Under the pieces are notes generated by a model, which was given only the letters and a program-made list of their open reading frames with translations, did not search any database and was not told the origin of the DNA. Position numbers and translations under genes: made by a program. From Oscillatoria acuminata PCC 6304 (GTDB lineage: Bacteria > Cyanobacteriota > Cyanobacteriia > Cyanobacteriales > Laspinemataceae), in contig NC_019693.1 in NCBI RefSeq assembly GCF_000317105.1, positions 4,713,227 to 4,777,226 of the forward strand: 64,000 bases of DNA. Direction: 5' to 3'. This document shows positions 60,473 to 64,000 of the stretch, piece by piece. Position 1 is the stretch's first letter. Every line of letters begins with the position of its first letter.

Positions 60473-60571
60473 CAGGAAATAACGATTGGAGTTCCCCGAT
60501 TGATGACTGCCGGGGCGTGAAATTCCCGGTGGTTCATACTATTTTTTTGCATTTGCTACTTTTTCATCTCT

Positions 60572-62341
60572 ATGAATCGAATTCAGGCAATTTCTACAAG
60601 TCAATCAGGACAGCAAGTGGCATCTCTCTATCAAGAAGCTCAGAGGCATCTCCAGCAAGGGAATTCCCACCAAGCTACGTCACTTTTTCAGGATATCATC
60701 AAACTCCAGCCAGATTTTGCCCTTAGCTACCAAGGGTTAGGACAAATTTGGCGATCGCAAGGCAAACTGTCCCCCTCTCTGCGATGTTATCTGAAAGCCC
60801 TAGAACTCCAACCGGATTTAATTTCAGCAGATTTTTTCCTGGATTTAGGCAGTGAATTTGTGGAACAAAACCAGATTGAAGAGGCAATTTTATGTTATAA
60901 TAAAGCCTTGCAAATCAACCCAAATCATACCAAATCTTACTTGAATCTGGGGGTGATGTGGCGAAAAAAAGGGGAATTAAACAAAGCGATCGCCTTATAT
61001 CAAAAAGCCATTGCCTTGGATGAAAACTTACATTCTGCCTATTTTAACTTAGGCAACATCTTCCTAGAACAAGACCGGCTGGATGAGGCAATTTCTGCCT
61101 ATCTCGAAACTGTAATGATTCAACCCTATTTTGAATCAGCTTATCTGAATTTAGGGCAAGCCTTGATTCGCCAAGGTAAAATGGAAGAGGCTTTTTCTGT
61201 TGCAATTCATATCATTCCTAATTCCCTGCTTAAACAGGTCAAAACCTCTATTTCTGATACTGACATTGCCTCGAAATTTACCACTTACCGAAAGAGTCAA
61301 TATATAGAACTTGATGTCACAACCTCAGTTAAACTCGTTCCCCCAAAAACATATAATAGCACCTTTCATTCCTATTTCAGGTGGGAGGTTTATCACAATC
61401 CCGAAACTTTTGTCACCTGGATTCCTTCCGGACGCGCTTGGGGGGATTCCTATTCCACAGCAGTGATCAACTCTGATGGTCGTTTCATCGATGAACTCTG
61501 TCAAGGCAGTGCCTCAACCCTTGCCATGTCCGAAAAATTACCCCCAGCCACTGCCCTAGCGGGAACGATCGCCTTTTTATCAGTCCGAGGAGGCAACACA
61601 TATTATCATTGGATAGCGGATTTATTGCCCCGCCTCAAGTTATTACAGTTGGCTGACATTAAATTAGAAGAAATTGATTTTTTTGTGGTCAATAGCTCTC
61701 ATTTACCCTTTCAGCGAGAAACCTTAAATCTGCTGGGAATTCCAACTCACAAAATTATCGAAAATTCTCAATCCCCTCATATCAAAACCCCCAGCTTAGT
61801 CGTTCCGTCCTTACCGGGAGACGTGGGATTAATGTCTCCTTGGACTTGTCAATTTCTGCGAGAATCCTTCTTAGACAAAGCAGCAACCCTGAGACGACAA
61901 ACCCCCAGTCGCATCTATATCAGCCGTCGCCATGCCAGTTATCGCCGCATCCTCAACGAAGAGGAGACGATCGCCCGGTTATCTCCCTACGGATTCGTTC
62001 CCATTGTCCTAGAATCCCTCTCATTTCTCGAACAAGTCGCCTTATTTGCCAATGCTAAAGCCATTATCGCCCCTCATGGGGCCGGATTAACCAATACACT
62101 CTTTTGCAATCCAGGCACTCAACTGATAGAAATTTTCTCCCCAGATATGGTGTCAGTAAACTACTGGGTTGTTAGCAATATTATCGGCTTAGACTATGCT
62201 TATTTAATCGGAGAAAGTTTAGAAGAGTATAAAACTCCCACATCAATCCCAAGACGGTATTACAATCATCCCCTCTATGAAGATATTGTGGTCAATCTCG
62301 ATTCCTTGGTAAATATCATGCACCTTTCAGGAATGATTTAG
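60572..62341 (+). CDS. TPR-containing glycosyltransferase family 61 protein
   Basis: A 589-residue protein. Residues 20-215 hold about five TPR units (LYQEAQRHLQQGNSHQATSL, AILCYNKALQINPNHTKSYL, AIALYQKAIALDENLHSAYF). From about 300 a GT61/DUF563 domain follows: RGGNTYYHWIADLLPRLKLL, TPSRIYISRRHASYRRILNE, VALFANAKAIIAPHGAGLTN and TQLIEIFSPDM. The HWIADLLPRL and APHGAGLTN motifs are the family landmarks. It probably acts in extracellular or lipopolysaccharide glycan synthesis; cytosolic, with no membrane segment. Confidence 0.92.
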   Translation: MNRIQAISTSQSGQQVASLYQEAQRHLQQGNSHQATSLFQDIIKLQPDFALSYQGLGQIWRSQGKLSPSLRCYLKALELQPDLISADFFLDLGSEFVEQNQIEEAILCYNKALQINPNHTKSYLNLGVMWRKKGELNKAIALYQKAIALDENLHSAYFNLGNIFLEQDRLDEAISAYLETVMIQPYFESAYLNLGQALIRQGKMEEAFSVAIHIIPNSLLKQVKTSISDTDIASKFTTYRKSQYIELDVTTSVKLVPPKTYNSTFHSYFRWEVYHNPETFVTWIPSGRAWGDSYSTAVINSDGRFIDELCQGSASTLAMSEKLPPATALAGTIAFLSVRGGNTYYHWIADLLPRLKLLQLADIKLEEIDFFVVNSSHLPFQRETLNLLGIPTHKIIENSQSPHIKTPSLVVPSLPGDVGLMSPWTCQFLRESFLDKAATLRRQTPSRIYISRRHASYRRILNEEETIARLSPYGFVPIVLESLSFLEQVALFANAKAIIAPHGAGLTNTLFCNPGTQLIEIFSPDMVSVNYWVVSNIIGLDYAYLIGESLEEYKTPTSIPRRYYNHPLYEDIVVNLDSLVNIMHLSGMI

Positions 62342-62522
62342 AACGGCAACCGCAGCGGCTGCCACAGGACCCATTGCTTTGGGTGAACCCAATCCGTGGC
62401 GATCGCCCTGAGTCCAAGCCACCCCACAATCCCAGAGCGCTTAAGTCCCCTCAAATATGTTAAAATCCATGCGGATCGAAAGTACAATCCCATTAACGGG
62501 ATGGCAATAGGCAATATTTGGC

Positions 62523-63470
62523 ATGAGTTCTGAGTCACTCTCTTCTATCGAATCAACCGAATCCACCGTTTCCCAGGGGGATATTTCCGCCAACGCGGAC
62601 CAATCCATCCTGTCTGAACAGGTAGAGTCCAAAGAAACCCCTGCCGAGTCCACCGTTTCCGAACAGGTAGAACCGAAAGGGACAGACAGTATAGAAAGTG
62701 CAGCGATTTCCGACAACAAGGCGATCGCCCCCAATGCACAAGTTCGGTTTAAAACCAAAGAGGACGGCACCCTGTTACTCCTATTGCCCAACGAAAGTAG
62801 CAGTACCGAAGCCAATACCACAACCCAGGTGACTTGGACCGAAATTTTGCAACAAATTCGGCATCGGCTGAATGCAGGCGATCGCTTTTGGCAACCAGAC
62901 ACCTCCGTGCAGTTAATCGCCCAGGATCGCTTACTAGATGGCAGACAACTCCAGGCGATCGCCGAAGCACTAGGCGAATCCAAACTGAGACTAGAACGCA
63001 TCGAAACCTCTCGCCGTCAAACCGCCGTTGCTGCCGTCACCGCCGGATATTCCGTCGAACAACGCACCACCGTTACCCCCTTTAATCCCAACCCCGTCGC
63101 CACCGGAAAAGCCCTCGCCGACCCCCTGTATCTGGAAACCACCTTGCGATCGGGCGTCGAAATCCGACATTCCGGTAACGTCGTTCTCGTCGGCGATGTC
63201 AATCCCGGCGGATCCATTATTGCCGATGGCGATATCCTGGTTTGGGGACGCTTGCGCGGACTTGCTCAAGCTGGTGCCAATGGCAACGAGCAATGCATCG
63301 TCATGGCACTCCAAATGGAACCCACCCAAATTCGGATCGCCGACTGGGTAGCGCGAGCACCCGAACCCCTCCCAGACTTTTATCCTGAAGTCGCCTACGT
63401 CTCTCCCGAAGGGATCCGCATTGCCAAAGCCGCTGATTTTTCTAAAGCCCAGTTGGAATTAAAATCGTAA
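62523..63470 (+). CDS. minC: Septum site-determining protein MinC
   Basis: A 315-residue division inhibitor. The C-terminal beta-helix domain is diagnostic: TTLRSGVEIRHSGNVVLVGD, VNPGGSIIADGDILVWGRLR, GLAQAGANGNEQCIVMALQM, EPTQIRIADWVARAPE. The N-terminal domain (about 70-160) is more diverged (VTWTEILQQIRHRLNAGDRF). Ahead of it is a 65-residue Ser/Glu/Val-rich disordered extension (SSESLSSIESTESTVSQGDI), with the repeated phrase EQVE(S/P)K. ATG 62523; minD follows 176 bp downstream, the usual minCD order. Confidence 0.94.
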   Translation: MSSESLSSIESTESTVSQGDISANADQSILSEQVESKETPAESTVSEQVEPKGTDSIESAAISDNKAIAPNAQVRFKTKEDGTLLLLLPNESSSTEANTTTQVTWTEILQQIRHRLNAGDRFWQPDTSVQLIAQDRLLDGRQLQAIAEALGESKLRLERIETSRRQTAVAAVTAGYSVEQRTTVTPFNPNPVATGKALADPLYLETTLRSGVEIRHSGNVVLVGDVNPGGSIIADGDILVWGRLRGLAQAGANGNEQCIVMALQMEPTQIRIADWVARAPEPLPDFYPEVAYVSPEGIRIAKAADFSKAQLELKS

Positions 63471-63646
63471 AGCGATCGCATTCCACTCAACCAAGGGTTG
63501 CGCGATCGTGCTAAATTAAATCGGCTCGTTTGATCGTGAAAGCCTTCCGGAAGGTCCGTCGCTTTGCCTCTCTATCTTTAAGATCCCGGAGAGTCAGACA
63601 CACCAACCGATCCACTAGCAGTTACTTGTAGAGTCGTCTTCATTAC

Positions 63647-64000
63647 ATGAGTCGCATTATAGTCGTCACATCGGGTAAAGGGGGAGTGGGCAAAACCACC
63701 ACCACAGCCAATCTAGGTATGGCTCTAGCAAAACGGGGCCGCAACGTTGCCGTTGTGGATGCCGATTTCGGCCTACGAAATTTAGACTTGCTTCTGGGAT
63801 TGGAAAACCGGATCGTCTACACTGCCGTCGAGGTCCTCGCCGGTCAATGTCGCTTAGAGCAGGCATTAGTCAAAGATAAGCGGCAGCCAAACCTATCCTT
63901 GTTACCCGCAGCCCAAAACCGCATGAAAGATGTGGTCACCTCCGATCAGATGAAGCAAATTGTCGGTCAATTAGTCGGTAAGTATGACTACATTGTGATT
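63647..64000 (+). CDS. minD: Septum site-determining ATPase MinD (partial, runs off the window)
   Basis: The first 118 residues are present. Deviant Walker A KGGVGKTTTTANLG (from residue 11), switch region VVDADFGLRNLDLLLGLENR and the beginning of the Walker B strand (KYDYIVI) at the window edge. MinD recruits MinC to the membrane; minC lies directly upstream. In cyanobacteria minE normally follows, outside this window. Confidence 0.96.
   Translation, partial: MSRIIVVTSGKGGVGKTTTTANLGMALAKRGRNVAVVDADFGLRNLDLLLGLENRIVYTAVEVLAGQCRLEQALVKDKRQPNLSLLPAAQNRMKDVVTSDQMKQIVGQLVGKYDYIVI

Overview
This window looks like chromosomal DNA of a filamentous (oscillatorian-type) cyanobacterium. The octamer GCGATCGC (HIP1) occurs throughout. 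Many genes belong to families known mainly or only from cyanobacteria: two COP23-domain proteins, an SLH/OprB iron-uptake-type porin, a SigG-like ECF sigma factor with its anti-sigma partner, a DUF3082 protein beside ispE and rsmA, an ABA4-like membrane protein, and an Rbp-type RRM protein. No rRNA, tRNA or CRISPR array was recognised.

Layout. 0-4 kb: end of an unknown gene, biosynthetic threonine deaminase (ilvA), a TIGR03032-type protein and the relic of a SPINDLY/OGT-type glycosyltransferase. 4.2-10.6 kb: a 2113-residue secreted repeat protein (DUF4347, seven FG-GAP-like units, eleven Ig-like units, RTX calcium repeats), then a Uma2-type nuclease gene bracketed by ~210-bp direct repeats. 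11.7-16.9 kb (minus): envelope genes, namely two COP23 proteins, a trypsin-like protease, an SLH porin and a small secreted protein. 18.5-21.3 kb: ECF sigma factor followed by an anti-sigma protein in which the anti-sigma unit is repeated six times. 21.8-23.9 kb: moaE, pyrB and a divergent GerMN lipoprotein.

24.2-30.8 kb is a transposon island. It carries tnsB, tnsC and tniQ that closely resemble the proteins of type V-K CRISPR-associated transposons (CAST), together with several arrays of TnsB-binding-like repeats. No Cas12k, tracrRNA or CRISPR array was found. tnsC is frameshifted, tniQ carries a repeat-derived insertion, and extra orphan transposon ends form mini-elements downstream. The island looks like a decaying, effector-less CAST relative. 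Next come an orphan antitoxin, a 189-bp MITE-like insertion with an 11-12 bp target duplication, and a 1410-residue NACHT/WD40 STAND protein.

36-46 kb: a Ser/Thr kinase with WD40 repeats; a histidine kinase and a diguanylate cyclase sharing the same N-terminal module; a permease/TIGR03943 pair; and three pentapeptide-repeat genes with a nuclease relic. 46.7-64 kb is mostly housekeeping: DUF3082-ispE-rsmA, a rhodanese-like protein, a lipase-like hydrolase, a glycogen-debranching enzyme, an ABA4-like protein, a 31-residue membrane peptide, an RRM protein, ExbB/ExbD, two tandem paralogous membrane proteins, a DUF1537 kinase, a TPR-GT61 glycosyltransferase, and minC with the start of minD.

A theme of the window is invasion by short palindromic or MITE-like repeats. 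Several families are dispersed between genes, and at least two copies have entered reading frames (the porin and tniQ). All functional names rest on reading motifs and remembered family sequences; no database search was run.
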